Shown: positions 21,282 to 33,100 of the stretch, one piece after another
How positions within the stretch are numbered: position 1 is the stretch's first letter
Layout: every line of letters begins with the position of its first letter
Assembly (NCBI GenBank): GCA_936432065.2
Contig: OW386287.2
Location: forward strand, 186,681,729 to 186,745,728
DNA from: Rutpela maculata
Taxonomy: Eukaryota; Arthropoda; Insecta; Coleoptera; Cerambycidae
DNA length: 64,000 nucleotides
Reading direction: 5' to 3'
The notes under the pieces: model-generated
Seen by the model: only the letters and a program-made list of their open reading frames with translations
Databases searched by the model: none
What the model was told of the DNA's origin: nothing
Program-made: the position numbers and the translations under genes

Positions 21282-21790
21282 GTTATTATCAATATTGTAG
21301 ATTATAAAATTTTCCAAAACATTTATTTAAAAAATTTTCTTCCATGGTGAACTGTTTTAAAATTACAGCAGCTCGAAATTTAAGAAATTATAAAACTTTC
21401 CAGCTGCTGTTATGCTACATAGAAAGTATCATATTTCAAGCCATTCTAGAGTACCTAATCGTGCGCACAAAAAAAAATACAGACAGGCAGACGTCTTTTT
21501 TGCTCCAACTTTTCATCAGCAGTGCTGTACAAATATATTTACTATTTTATTTTTGTCACAAGTTTGTTAGTTGTATTTTAGAATAATGTTTTGTATCATT
21601 ATGTGGCTTTCGACCTAGTTTATCATTGACAATTTTCCAGGTTTCCTTTGCTTTGTAAGTTTTGCTTCACTGATTTAATGTTATTCTTGTATTTAATTTT
21701 CTTCGAATTGTACAGTGTTTTGACATCACTGCGTTGAAGATAGACATTAGCCATTTTTTTTATATAATTATCCTGATGTATTAACTCATC
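21282..21790. other. Spacer with a short HINE fragment
   Basis: Continues repeat Q-like sequence (ACTGTTTTAAAATTACAGCA, also at 51630) and includes a ~60-bp HINE scrap at about 21445-21505 (CGTGCGCACAAAAAA plus GACAGGCAGAC). Otherwise nothing. Confidence 0.5.
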
Positions 21791-22347
21791 TGCTATTCGA
21801 AATTCAGACTTACATTGGTCATAGCTTTAGAAGAATTTCTGCATCGTTAAAAGATATTTTTTGCAGTCTAAAGAGACATTTGTATAAATATTTTAATAAA
21901 CAACATTTTAAATTAATACAATTTTATAAATTATTTATGTTTATTTTCCCAAAAAAAACATATGCCCCACCAATTTAATTATAAAATAATAACGTCTTTA
22001 GTTAAACATATCCAGATCGTGTTTATACATTTAAAAAAGAATCATGTATATTGTTTGTATTAGATTTTGCTATTCGAAATTCAGACTTACATTGGTCATA
22101 GCTTTAGAAGAATTTCTGCATCGTTAAAAGATATTTTTTGCAGTCTAAAGTGACATTTGTATAAATATTTTAATAAACAACATTTTAAATTAATACAATT
22201 TTATAAATTATTTATGTTTATTTTCCCAAAAAAAACATATGCCCCACCAATTTAATTATAAAATAATAACGTCTTTAGTTAAACATATCCAGATCGTGTT
22301 TATACATTTAAAAAAAGAATCATGTTTATTGTTTGTATTAGATTTTA
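21791..22347. repeat. Recent 277-bp tandem duplication
   Basis: The unit at 21791-22067 is repeated at 22068-22347, starting TGCTATTCGAAATTC in both. I counted only about three differences by eye: AAGAGAC/AAGTGAC, one extra A, and GTATATTG/GTTTATTG. The near-identity indicates a young duplication. It could also be an assembly duplication. Confidence 0.92.
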
Positions 22348-22636
22348 TTGAAAGTGCTGAAAATACTCTGTTTCTTTCATAAACAAAACCTTATTTCCTA
22401 CTGCTGCACGAATGCGTTCAAGCAAGTCAAAGCCAATCCACTAAAAGTACAAACCCCATTAGTAAAAACCCAGTAAAAGTTCCAATTTGTCTTCGAGAAT
22501 TGTTTTGTGGCTTCATGACTTAACTAGCGTCCTAGTTTTCTAATAAATAAATAAGATTATTATTTGTATTTAAAAATACCGCAAGTAAGAGTTTATTTAA
22601 ACAGAACTGTTTTAATGTAGATAGTTATATATCTAA

Positions 22637-22691
22637 ATATCTTTTAACTCACATGTAAATCAAGTAGATTTACATTTGAGTTAAAAGATAT
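22637..22691. repeat. 25-bp stem hairpin
   Basis: Arm 22637-22661 pairs with 22667-22691 with one mismatch and a 5-nt loop (AAGTA). AT-rich. Function unknown. Confidence 0.8.
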
Positions 22692-23299
22692 AATCGTGAA
22701 AATCTAAAACTACTGAATGAACTTTACGTTAACTTTAAGAGAGAAGAACTTAATATAATAAATAAGGGAAATAATAAATACAGGAAACTATAGGCAAAAA
22801 ATTAAATCAGAAAAATTAAATCAAATGACTTAAATTAAAAACTCGCAGTAATTTAGCAAAGCGATGTGAAAATCTATAAATAATCAAAATAACAGAAAGC
22901 AAAACTGATTCTAATGTTACAAATTAATATTAATACTCAAAATAACAACATTAATACAAAACAGAATCTTTCAAATTTCAACTGTGACTTGTAGAAGTTA
23001 GAGACATTATTTGTTCTTAAAAATATTGGCAGTAGAAACATTTATGTATTCAATACTGGTCTAATAAAATATATCATGGATCTTATTGTTACCTATAGGC
23101 GAGAAATGTGTGTCCCAGTTACTTTCCCAATTGTGTTCTAGTACTATTCACGGTAGAATTAGCTCCCAAAAAAAAATCTTATTGTTATTCCTTTGACAAA
23201 ATAAATAAATTTTTCTATTAAATATATTTTTTCCAAGCACACTGAAAAAAGAATTGGTATACCTATTTACAATGAATTTTTTATCACAAAATTAAATTA
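22692..23299. other. Gene-free stretch
   Basis: AT-rich sequence without recognised features. Confidence 0.4.
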
Positions 23300-23413
23300 A
23301 ACGGTTCCAGAGTAATTGTGCGCACAAAAAAGTTACAGACAGACCAGACCGACAGACAGACAGAAATTTTTTTTTGCTCAAACTTAAAATCTCGACGTTT
23401 CATGACATTCTAT
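23300..23413 (+). mobile_element. HINE family 1 fragment
   Basis: ACGGTTCCAGAGTAATTGTG, GCGCACAAAAAAGTTACAGA, a GACC/GACA microsatellite and TCTCGACGTTTCATGACATT match the 3' third of C1 and C3. Neither end of the family is present. Confidence 0.75.
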
Positions 23414-23799
23414 GTAGTACACGCAAATTATATTAAAAAACACTGAATAGGAGAAATAATTTATAAAGTAATAATATTTGGGATGCGTACTCTAGATTGG
23501 GTTAGAAATAGATACCCGAAAAGTCCCCCCCTCCAATTTGGGGTAGAACGTCCTTTCTTTTGCAAAAAACCTCCCCCAACGGGGACTTAACGCTGGTTTT
23601 TCACTTTTATCTTGTAAACCGTTCGTCGGAAGAGAAAAAAGTATAGGAAATAAAAAATTTGTCGTTAAATTCTGCATAAAAAATGTCCTAGGTATTAACC
23701 TTGTAGCTTATCCTCACCTATTTCGCGCTAACAGCGTCCGAACAGCTGGTAGTTTTGAGGGCAGAAGTAAAAATCGATCCTATCCAAGTTTCACAGCGA

Positions 23800-24652
23800 A
23801 TATCTTAAAACCGGTTACTTTAACAAGAAAAATGCTCAGGAATGAATTTATAGAGCGGAATTTTCTCTATAAGATGCATGTGATATTTTCAATGCTGTAA
23901 GAGAGGCCAATAGATTTTTCCGATTGCCAGCAGGGTACTTTTGACAACGTTTATACAGCCTACGTTCGCTTTATTCGTAATTATTACGACCAAAAAGTTA
24001 CTGTAGTGTTTGACGGATATGCTGACAATGCCTGCGGTACGAAGAGCATCGAAAGACAGCAGTGACTTTTGAAAGCGCATTTCACCGGAAATTATTTTCA
24101 ATGAGAACACGCCACTGACTGAAACGCAAAATAAAATGATAAACAATGTCACAAACAAGGAATGGTTTATTTCGCAATTGGTGGAGAGATTTAAAAACGA
24201 GGGAATCAAAACGATTACTACTGTAGACGACGCTGAAGTACTCGCTAATATCCTGCAGCTGCAAAAAGAGTTGCGGAAAACGATGCAGCTGGGTTAAGAT
24301 CGGATTGCGCTGCTCAACAATGTGCTCTGATAGTCATGGTCAAGGATGTTTAAATTCTGAATTCGAAGAAGAGTTCGTCGATGAGGAACCCCTTAATGAG
24401 TAAAATTGGAAAGAATCTTAGTGGAATAGGTCTACAGGGGAAACCGCCTTAAAAAAAACGCACCGAGAGCTCTACCTCATGGGTGGTGTAGAAACGAGCT
24501 CAAATTGAAAAACAGCTTTGTGGAAAAAAAGAGGAAAATACATAAAAATCATTTGCGCAAAACCAGCTATATATGCATCTTATAGAGAAAATTCCGCTCT
24601 ATAAATTCATTCCTCAGCATTTTTCTCATTAAAATAACCGGTTTTAAGATAT
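23800..24652. mobile_element. TIR element with coding remnant
   Basis: An inverted pair of ~83 bp: 23800-23882 and 24572-24652, starting ATATCTTAAAACCGGTTA and including GAATTTATAGAGCGG. The span between holds a plus-strand protein remnant. No clear target duplication. Confidence 0.78.
23934..24297 (+). pseudogene. Remnant of an uncharacterised transposon-associated protein (N-terminal/middle part)
   Basis: The first frame gives TFDNVYTAYVRFIRNYYDQK, then TVVFDGYADNACGTKSIERQ. After a one-base shift near 24060, it continues as RISPEIIFNENTPLTETQ and WFISQLVERFKNEGIKTITT, then DDAEVLANILQLQKELRK and a stop at 24295. The VFDGY...TKS-ER pattern, followed by F-DEN-PLT-TQ and a DDAD/E-VL block, recalls the upstream half of the same uncharacterised protein whose downstream half is seen at 19.3 and 59.2 kb. 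That family link is from memory and motif order, not alignment. A minus-strand 106-codon frame here is a shadow. Confidence 0.55.
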
Positions 24653-26486
24653 TTTTGTGGGTTAACATTAATTTCTTTCTGAAATGCATTTAGATTTAGA
24701 TTAGAGTAGTCATCGAAAATAATAATACAATTTAAACCACAATGATAACGAACAAGTAAGTTTTTTATCAAAATAAGAAAAAAGAGATGATTTTCTAGTT
24801 TTTCGAAACGAAATATCGTCAAATAAACTAACCGGTATATGATTTAATTCATATTTAAAACACTCCTTTAAATCATTTTGATCTCAAGCAACACAAGTAA
24901 GCCTATTAAAAGGTAGGCTTAACGACTGCTAATGCTTTTTTTGTTCAGTATTGTTACATTTTTATGGTGTTAAAATACAAAAAAAATACCCTTTTTTATA
25001 AGAATCTGTCATTTTGACAACCATACCTTTGTTAATATTTAACCGATTTATACCATCCTGAAGCTTAAACACTTCTCTTAAAAATTTGCCTGTTTACTTT
25101 GTTCCTAAAGTGTCATCCATGTGAGGTATTACCGATTAAAGGAAAAAAGTGCCTAATTTCAACATGGCGGCGCATTTTTTCTTCATTTCTGCACGGCGAA
25201 TTTTTTGGGATTTTCATTCAGAGACTCCTGGATAGCCATAGAATACAATCTCGAAGAAATTAGCTTGTTACAAATTTGTTCCGAGTTTGGTCCAAATTTA
25301 ATTGTATTTTACTGAAATAAATGTTAACATCAAAATATTTTACACCCGATTTTACATATAAATCGTCAAATATAATAATTTTTTTCTTGTATTAGTTAAG
25401 TATATACATTTATAAAATAAATGTTATTTTATTATCGATTACTTCTATTCTCTACATAATGTAAAAAGTTAAATCTGTGTACTATGTACACGTGTCAATG
25501 AGCGCACCCCCAAAGGACTTGACATGCTGACGATCGATTATTATACCAATTCTGTGGCTAATTTCACATCCTCAATATTTGTTTAATCTTTACAATAAAG
25601 TATTGTGTTACTGGCCTCTCGACACCCCTTGCTTGCTTATTGACTATATCACACCCTTAAACAGGTGTAAACAAATCATTTGTAGGTACCTATACTCTAT
25701 TCACGATCGTGTTGCATTTTAACTTATCGGAATTTATAAATAATTTCCATGAGATTTAATTTGACATAATTCGTACTAACTCATGGAGTTGAAAACTGTC
25801 TCTACTGCCAGTTTTATAAACATATTTAATTCATTTAAGTCAACTTATATACCTTAATCTATAACATAATCGATAATTACATCATCATAGAACCACCACA
25901 AGGGACTTAAAATAATGTTTTGCTCAAATACATTATAAACACTTAAAGTCATTGTGACAAAATCTAATGCGATAACTTAACTTTATAATCACCATTTTCT
26001 AATGTGTCATTGAGAAAAGAAGACCACGCTCTTGACCAATTTGCATGTTGCAGATTAGAAAAAGTAATTTATTTAGGAATACTAAGTCAAAACCCAGGTC
26101 AAAACATTTTTAGTCACAGTTTTACGACACTCCTAGTACTTGAGAAATTTTTGAGTTGGAGCGTTGAATTTTCTACAAAAAAGACCTCGAGATCATATTT
26201 TTACGTTTGAAACCTACAGGCGCAAGCGTAAAAATTCAGATTTTTCGCCTTATTCTCAAAAAAAATTAAGTCTTCGAAAAATGTTTAAAAATTAATGGAG
26301 CTTATAAATTGCATGCTTGATTTTTTGGCGAAGTTTGGATCGTTTTCAGTCATTTTTCGAATTTTGGTGATGCTAAGCACAACATTTTTCTCGCCCTTTA
26401 AAAACTGTTGTTAAATATTAGATTTGCTATGGAAATTTAAAAATCTTTTACTGTATTTTTGGTAGTTCTACATTCTACACGATTAG
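24653..26486. other. Long gene-free stretch
   Basis: About 1.8 kb of AT-rich sequence. I see no coding region, RNA gene, TIR pair or retroposon tail. Confidence 0.45.
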
Positions 26487-26542
26487 AAATGCATATTTAA
26501 GAAATATAAAGGATGTCCTGTATATTTCTTAACTATGCATTT
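26487..26542. repeat. 22-bp stem hairpin
   Basis: AAATGCATATTTAAGAAATA at 26487 pairs with 26521-26542 with one mismatch across a 12-nt loop (AAGGATGTCCTG). Confidence 0.75.
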
Positions 26543-26925
26543 TCGATGCAAGGTGAAAAATGTAAAAGATCGATTTTTAAAAACACTGCTCTTAAGATGT
26601 TTTTCGGCACTCTATAGGGCTTAAAAACACAAAATCAGGACCCTGATTTTTTTGCACATTTTTTAAAACTATTTTAAATGCTATTTAAACATTTTTTAAT
26701 GCTTGCAACTACATTGTTATCCATAATACAAAAGTTTTAAACGCAACTTATTAATTTTTTTTTTACAAAAAGTACCTATACTTCTGTGCAATGAAATCCC
26801 GTACACTTGAAAAATCAAGAAGTCCAGTTTTTACTGATATTAAGTGGTGTGAATCAGTCTTTTTGGAATTAAAATTTTTTATTATCATATAGGTTATAAA
26901 AAAGTGACATTGATTGTGAAATGTC

Positions 26926-27417
26926 CAGGGTTGGCATATTTAAAACAAATTGTTGTAAACAAAGAGTTTAAAACATGTTTAAAACATCGCACTGTGTTTT
27001 AAACAAATTTAGTACAAAATGCTGTTTTAAACAACTGTTTAAAACATAGTTTTAAATAAATGTATTATTTTGAGTTTGTGGAAAAGCAATAAAAGTGCCG
27101 ATGATGGTCCATTCCGATAAATAATTCCGATATAGTGGTCACGTGCACTAAACTGAGCATTTTTTTTGCAGAGTGCTGCAAAATCCGTTTAAGAGCGCCA
27201 TCTGACATCACCTAGTAGTAGCAGACATAGTGTGCCTGGCATCATTTAATTTTAGTTGAATATAGTTTTAAACGTTTTAAACCTGTTTTCAACATGTTTT
27301 AAACATACCATTTAAAGCTTAAAAAAAACCTGTTTTAAACAAAAAAAACTGTTCAAAACAAAAAAAACTGTTTTTTTGTTTAAAATGAAAAAAAACTGTT
27401 TTTTTTTTCCAACCCTG
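26926..27417 (+). mobile_element. hAT-type MITE, TTTAAAC-rich family, copy 2 (complete)
   Basis: The termini are CAGGGTTGG and CCAACCCTG, flanked by perfect 8-bp duplications GAAATGTC (26918-26925 and 27418-27425). It lies inside the mariner element. The body has many TTTAAAAC words, the CACTGTGTTTTAAAC motif and the conserved TGCCTGGCATCATTT segment. It is the reference copy for the family in this window. Confidence 0.94.
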
Positions 27418-27481
27418 GAAATGTCATAAGTAAGGTATTTGAATAATGTTAATCCAGAAGAAAAACATACGTATTTTTTTT

Positions 27482-28068
27482 TTACCTTTTTACACCATTC
27501 GATGGGAATGTTTTCGATTTATAACAAATGCAAAAATTGACGTTGAAAAATTCACAGATACGACTATACATATTATGTCCGTCATTACAATACTGAAAAA
27601 CTTTTTCATCGGTAAACACAACATTGTTCCAAAACTCCAACGGGCGATAGACACAATTTAAACAAAACATAATGCGGGCTTGCTTCTGTTCTTCTATTAA
27701 TAATGTTAATATGGTCTTCTTGTCACTTGCACAGTTTTTTATTTCCGATTTTCCTATCCTTCGGCTAGCTGTTGACCTCGATGCTGGAAAATTTGTCATG
27801 AACACAGCGTCTCCTGCTATTTGAAACGGATGTCGGATTTTCCCTCAAATAGCCCAGGAGTGCTTCATTTTGAACGAGATTTGAACTTCTCGATCGGCCT
27901 GAACAGTCTTTTCTCTTAACGCTACCTTCCTCCTCCCACTTTTCTTCACACTCATAACAGTACTTTTATTCAATTGATTATGGTTAACAACTGCTCTGAT
28001 AGACCATCCCTCTTCAATTTTAGAGAGAATTAGAATTTTTTCATGTTCAGTTAATTTCGGGATTTCGA
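27482..28068 (-). pseudogene. Tc1/mariner transposase remnant
   Basis: Reading the minus strand from ~28065, the N-terminal helix-turn-helix appears as LTEHEKILILSKIEEGWSIR, then VVNHNQLNKSTVMSV and a basic KKSGRRKV linker. After frame changes, the catalytic region at 27482-27805 includes FWNNVVFTDEKVFQ, the W-x-V-F-x-D-E-K motif containing one of the DDE/D acids. The C-terminal catalytic part is missing and the hAT MITE starts just beyond it. This cannot encode an active transposase. Confidence 0.85.
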
Positions 28069-28210
28069 AAATATGACACTGACAAATAAATAAAGAATGA
28101 TTTAATATAGCGAAAAATAGGTATACGAGATTTTATTGCACAGAAGTGTTACTGGTAGGCGTGGTTTACTAAGTTCTTATTATTTTTTATAAGTAGCTCC
28201 GTTTAATATA

Positions 28211-28861
28211 CAGGGTGATTTACCATGACATGCGGAAAATTTATCAGTAGGTTGTTCCCACCAAAAGGATTTTAAAAAATGAAAAATTTTAAAAAAATAT
28301 GACCCAAAAAATTACCTTATTTTTTTGTAAATGACTTTAATTAATCTGACGTAACGCGGTTCAACCATATCACTTCCCCTCCCCCTTTATCAGTCTTGGG
28401 ATTGACACTATTGACAGCAAAGCTGGAGAGGGTATAAGTGACTTTTTGGTTTTAATCAAATCATACTACAAAAATAGTGAAATAAGTCGAAAAGACTATG
28501 CTAGTGAACTCTACAACAAGTAGATGTAAGAGATATTTACTTAATAACACAAAAACACCAAACTTCGGCGTCACTTTGTACCTGCCGGTGTCCTGATTGT
28601 TCGACCGAAAGCAAAAAACGCACTTTGACCGCACTCGCCAGCCTAACTTTTTATGCCAATTAAGGAAATGTAAACATCTTCGATATGTTCTCTGACAAGT
28701 AAGTTCATTGGCCTATTACTGACAACAGACAAGTAACAGTAAGTTTTAATGCAACAAAAGTTACTAAATTACCTCGGATCACTCTAAAATTTGGCAGGAC
28801 TTTCCCACATAGAAGACTAGTACACCATTTTATTTTCCGCAAGTCATGGTAAATCACCCTG
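28211..28861. mobile_element. TIR element with CAGGGTGATTTACCATGAC ends
   Basis: The left end CAGGGTGATTTACCATGACA and right end (complement) match over ~28 bp with one or two differences, including GCGGAAAA. The 651-bp interior has no coding frame. Flanks (TTAATATA on the left, ACTATTTA on the right) give no duplication, so the superfamily is undetermined. Confidence 0.75.
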
Positions 28862-29427
28862 ACTATTTAAATTGACATTGTACAAAATTAATGAAAGAAT
28901 ATCTAACATGTAAAATAATGGTTTCTGGACGCATTTACTTTTATATTCCTCCATAAGTATGGTGAATACCTTAAATTTTTGTTAAATGCTATTTTTATTT
29001 CAATAAATACGAAAAACGTTTAATATTTAAAATATTTAAATATTTATATAAAAATTATGTTGTTAATTCTTGATCTTTGTCACATATTTGGTTACTTTGA
29101 AGAAGACACAATAGTCATTTAAGGTTGACAGAATGTTATTTTTTAAAGATAGATTTATACAATGTGAGGTTCTACCTGCAAATGAGTCACTAGTCAGTCT
29201 AAATAAAACATATCATATACCCACACTAAGAACTAATTAAAGTGCAATAAACATTTTCAAAATGATTTCCAACCATTTAAATAGTTCCTTAATTTATCCT
29301 GTCATTACCTTAAATTTCGGGGCTAATACTGCGTAATTTTTTTCTGGATAAAAATATACGTAAAATATTTTTATTCTTGTGCATGATTGTGCAATGATTT
29401 GAGTTCAGAATGTATATGTATCTTGAG
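28862..29427. other. Gene-free spacer
   Basis: AT-rich, nothing recognised. Confidence 0.4.
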
Positions 29428-31367
29428 TAGGGTGGCCCTTATTTATACTTGACGGAAAAAAAATTATCGAATTTAGTTTGCGGCACCCTCCACAATGGTT
29501 CCAATTTCTAAAAAAGTAATCCCTTGAAAATCTGAGTCAAATCGGTCAAGGGGAAAACGTGCCGCAAGCACCATCAAGATTCTGAATTTCTTGAAATACT
29601 CCATATTGAGAAATTGACTCTTTCTAAAAAGTAAACAATAGATAGGTAGGTGTTAACTCATAATAGACAAATATAAAATAGTTTATCAGACCTTTTTCCC
29701 AAGAAAGCGGAAAGTCGTTGCTAGAGGGAGTAACAGTGAATCATCTGGAAGGGCTTGTTGTGGTAAAGCCAGTACCACAGAAGAGAATGTCGGCAAAAAA
29801 TCCTTTGATCTCGTGTTGTAAATCTCCGCCATACAATTGTTGGGCGAGTTCAGGGGAGTACTCAATATTTTTTACCCCTTTTAGGAACGGCCCGGAAGAG
29901 AATCAGAAAACCTGTGAAACATTAGATGAAGACAAATAATATTTGTTTTAGATTTTCAATGTTTCTTAACTAATTAGGCGGCATCATGATACAAACTGTA
30001 TCATTTCCCGCCAATGAGAGACTATATTCTGATTGTTTCTTCTTCTGTGCCAGTACAGTTTTAACAGTATCTCACTGTCTCTTGTACTGTGACGAGTGAC
30101 TATGAAATTCAGTGATTTTAAAACGAATATTTTCAATTATTTAATTTCGATATGGCGGGAATTACTTTGCATCATGATAATCGAGTTTATCTTCTTGGAC
30201 ATTACACCCATGCGACCACTAGTAAACTTTCATCTAATAAACAAGTATATTTCGATAGCACAGTTACAAATACAAGAGTTTTTAAGGTAGCTGTGTTCTA
30301 CGAGAACAATTCCTAGAAAGAGACCTACCATATCCACATTTATGAGTTGGTCCTTAGAGTTCAAGAAAAAATTTGGAGTAACAAGCAGTCAATTGGTTCC
30401 AATTTTTCAAAGGTTCCAACAGGAATGGCCTCAAATTAATCAAGAATATTTCAAGTGTGGGTATGAAGACCCGTTGTCAGCGACCACCTATAAAATACAG
30501 GTGAAATTTTATACAGCGTACTTTCGAAGATTCAGAACGTCAACCCCGAGAAGATTATAGGGAGTTTCTGGAATTAGCATTCATACTGTTGGGAGAAGTT
30601 GCTCCACAAGATATCTTTTCGTGCTCCAGGAGCGATGCATCATGCCCGATGGAAGGCAAAAGCCATTTATACTTTAAAGATTTTTTTGATTCGGGATTAA
30701 TTCCATTCAGCGGCTTCAGAATGAAAATATATGAGATATTTCAATTTTTGTTAATAAAGTTTACTTAGAAGCTTGGTTCTTAGCACCACTGACTGGCGAC
30801 TTCAGCTCCATACCAATATTAGTGTTTTTTAAAAAAAACTTCATGAATATAAATCCACGATCCGAGCAACAGTACACAAATTTAAAAATCACTTATGGTA
30901 CCTTGCCTTATCTTAAGTAAAAAAAAAAACAAAGTCGTCAAAACGTGGCGGAACTAGGTGTTAAATTATTCAGCGATTACAATAGTTTATTGACAAAAGA
31001 CGACGAGCAAAAACATTATGTGCTCCAAGTAGTGTTTGATTTCTGATTATAGAAAACGATTTCCCGACTTAAAAAAAAGAAACTTTGCCCAACATGTAAG
31101 GGATTGATGTTTCCTTTTTAATTAAGTATTCGGTGTTATTTTGTTATATTTTTTTTAATCTGTCGCAAGGAATTGATAAAAAAATCGATTCAACCTGAGC
31201 GCGCATTAAATCCATAACAATTCCCTTGTCTAAAAAGGGGGCGTTGCGGCACCCCTTAACGTAATCTGATCAAGCTAAAATTTTACACAGAGTATTTTTT
31301 TATGGAATGGAACCATTCTGGGGGGTGCCGCAAAAAAATATCTAAATTTGAAAAATAAGGACCCTAA
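29428..31367 (+). mobile_element. DNA element with TAGGGT ends, 8-bp duplication and coding remnant
   Basis: The ends are TAGGGTGGCCCTTATTT (left) and the complement of TTAGGGTCCTTATTTTTC (right), with subterminal GCGGCACCCTCCA/CAATGG shared in inverted orientation. ATCTTGAG is perfectly duplicated at 29420-29427 and 31368-31375. An 8-bp duplication suggests hAT- or P-like chemistry. The interior carries a degraded plus-strand gene. Confidence 0.88.
30340..31060 (+). pseudogene. Unrecognised transposon protein remnant
   Basis: An open frame at 30342-30560 begins MSWSLEFKKKFGVTSSQL and ends in YFRRFRTSTPRR. Directly after it, different frames give REFLELAFILLGEVAPQD, then FRAPGAMHHARWKAKAIYT and LKIFLIRD before a stop. 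Next comes VNKVYLEAWFLAPLTGDF, and then a KFKNHLWYLALS-like stretch and a lysine-rich end near 31050. I recall a similar GA-HHARW-AKAIY-LKI pattern in uncharacterised transposon-linked proteins of insects, but cannot name it. Several stops and frame changes show it is dead. Confidence 0.5.
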
Positions 31368-31375
31368 TCTTGAGC

Positions 31376-32073
31376 CATACTTTACAGTTTCAGATTTCAT
31401 AGAAATCGCTTAAGTCAATTTATAAATAACGATTGTACAAACATAAAAAACATGCATACGGTTCGAATTAAAAACTTCCTTCTTTTTTAAATTTTATGAA
31501 GTCGGTTATTTTTAACCATTTTACCCATATAAATTGTATGTTATTTTTTTATTACTATACATATATCTATTCTTATAAGTTACTGTTTAGGTAGAACGCC
31601 TATCCAATTAAAAAAGTGTAATTTTTCATCAATTTAATAGGCTATAAAATTCAAAATCAAATAAACCAATTTAAAAGACATCATTTCTTGTTTAATGAGT
31701 GATATAAACGGATCCGAAACAAATTATATTTTATTTGAATAGAATAGTCGAATCCCATCCCACATTGATACCACATGGAGCTAAACAATTTTTTAATATT
31801 ACTTTTCTGACGATTATATGAAACAAATGACAGCCGTGTGATAAGAAAATTGTTAAAAGATTCTCACATATTTCAGTAACGGTAATTGACCATCTGGGAC
31901 AATTAACACACGCAATGCTTATGTAATTGTTTTTGAGATAAATATATCAATACTGAAATAATATACGGTGTGTTTCTAATAACACAGACAAATAGGAGAA
32001 GAAAGAAGTGTAAAAATTTTCGAACAGTAAATTAAAATTGTTAGTATTGTTGAGTGCACATTGTTAGGCGCGT
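31376..32073. other. Gene-free stretch
   Basis: No supported feature. Confidence 0.4.
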
Positions 32074-32138
32074 AAAAAATGTCGGCGTCTGACGGTGCGA
32101 TGCGGCCTGTTTGATGGTCAAAAGCGCCGACATTTTTT
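32074..32138. repeat. 14-bp inverted repeat around a GC-rich loop
   Basis: AAAAAATGTCGGCG at 32074-32087 pairs with CGCCGACATTTTTT at 32125-32138. The loop contains TGACGGTGCGATGCGGCC. Confidence 0.75.
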
Positions 32139-33100
32139 GAGTGCTTCGTAGACCTGAAGACAACTATAAAACCAAAAGTACAACACACTCGCAAATTGCT
32201 CTACCCAATGAGCAATGCTCATCTGATCTTCACGAAAAACTACTCACTCAATTTTACGTCAATCACTTGAAAAAATGTAAAAAATATCATTTTTCTCCTT
32301 GTTTTTTTAATTAATTATTATTTTTTATGGTATATTTTTTTCACTAAAAGCAAATCAGGTTTTTCCTTGACAATGGTGTCAACTACATGCCAAATATTAT
32401 ATTCTTCAGTCGCCTGTCGTAATATAATTTATTATGTAATAAAGGCCTTTATTATTTTTTGGAAGTGCCATTTAAAACACTTTCAAGATGGCGCTGAGAT
32501 GCCATTTTAAACACTAACATTGCTGTGTTCTCCTAAAGAGAAAGTATTTTTACCTTCAAATAAATCACCCAAATTTGGTTGTTCAAAAATAAGTAGTTCA
32601 AAAATTAAAGGGAAGGTGGAGACTCACTCTGGTAAAATGAGCTTTTATTACTCTGTCTTTACCAAACAGAGTATAACAATCAATAATTACACGGGACTGC
32701 AAGAAATGTTGTTCTCATCTAACTTTTCTCAAGTATTTTGATGCGCTGAAGCCAACTTTGGACAAAAAAAATTTCTATTGTACCAGTTTTTTAGGGGATG
32801 AAAGAGGAAAACTGACATGATGAAAAAAATTTCTTGTTAAAAATTGGCTTTAGCGCGCCAGAATACTTCAGAAAAGTTAGATCCAAATTTTAGGACAAGC
32901 AAGATCTGACTCTATAGAATTTTTTTTTCTCCAAAATTGGCTTCAGCGCAAAAAAGTTAGATGAGAATTTTAGGACAAGACCTTTTTCTTTTGTAAACAT
33001 GTGTTATTAATAATGGAATGCAACAACAATAAGGCTTCTATTATTTATATTTTTTGATGATTTATGATCATGGTAATGAATCAATTGTTCGACAAATACA
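32139..33100. repeat. Spacer with a loose inverted repeat (TTGGCTTCAGCGCA)
   Basis: TTCTCATCTAACTTTTC and TGCGCTGAAGCCAACTTTGG at ~32711-32763 recur inverted at ~32934-32975. A third, direct relative lies near 32840-32870. No coding content. Confidence 0.5.

Larger units (their letters stand above)
26779..28149 (-). mobile_element. Tc1/mariner-type element, decayed, with nested hAT MITE
   Basis: The ends read ACTTCTGTGCAATGAAATC (left) and the complement of ACTTCTGTGCAATAAAATC (right, 28120-28148). TA follows the right end and a TA lies within 1-3 bp of the left end, so a TA duplication is plausible. Minus-strand transposase remnants lie inside, and a 492-bp hAT MITE is inserted at 26926-27417. 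Confidence 0.85.
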
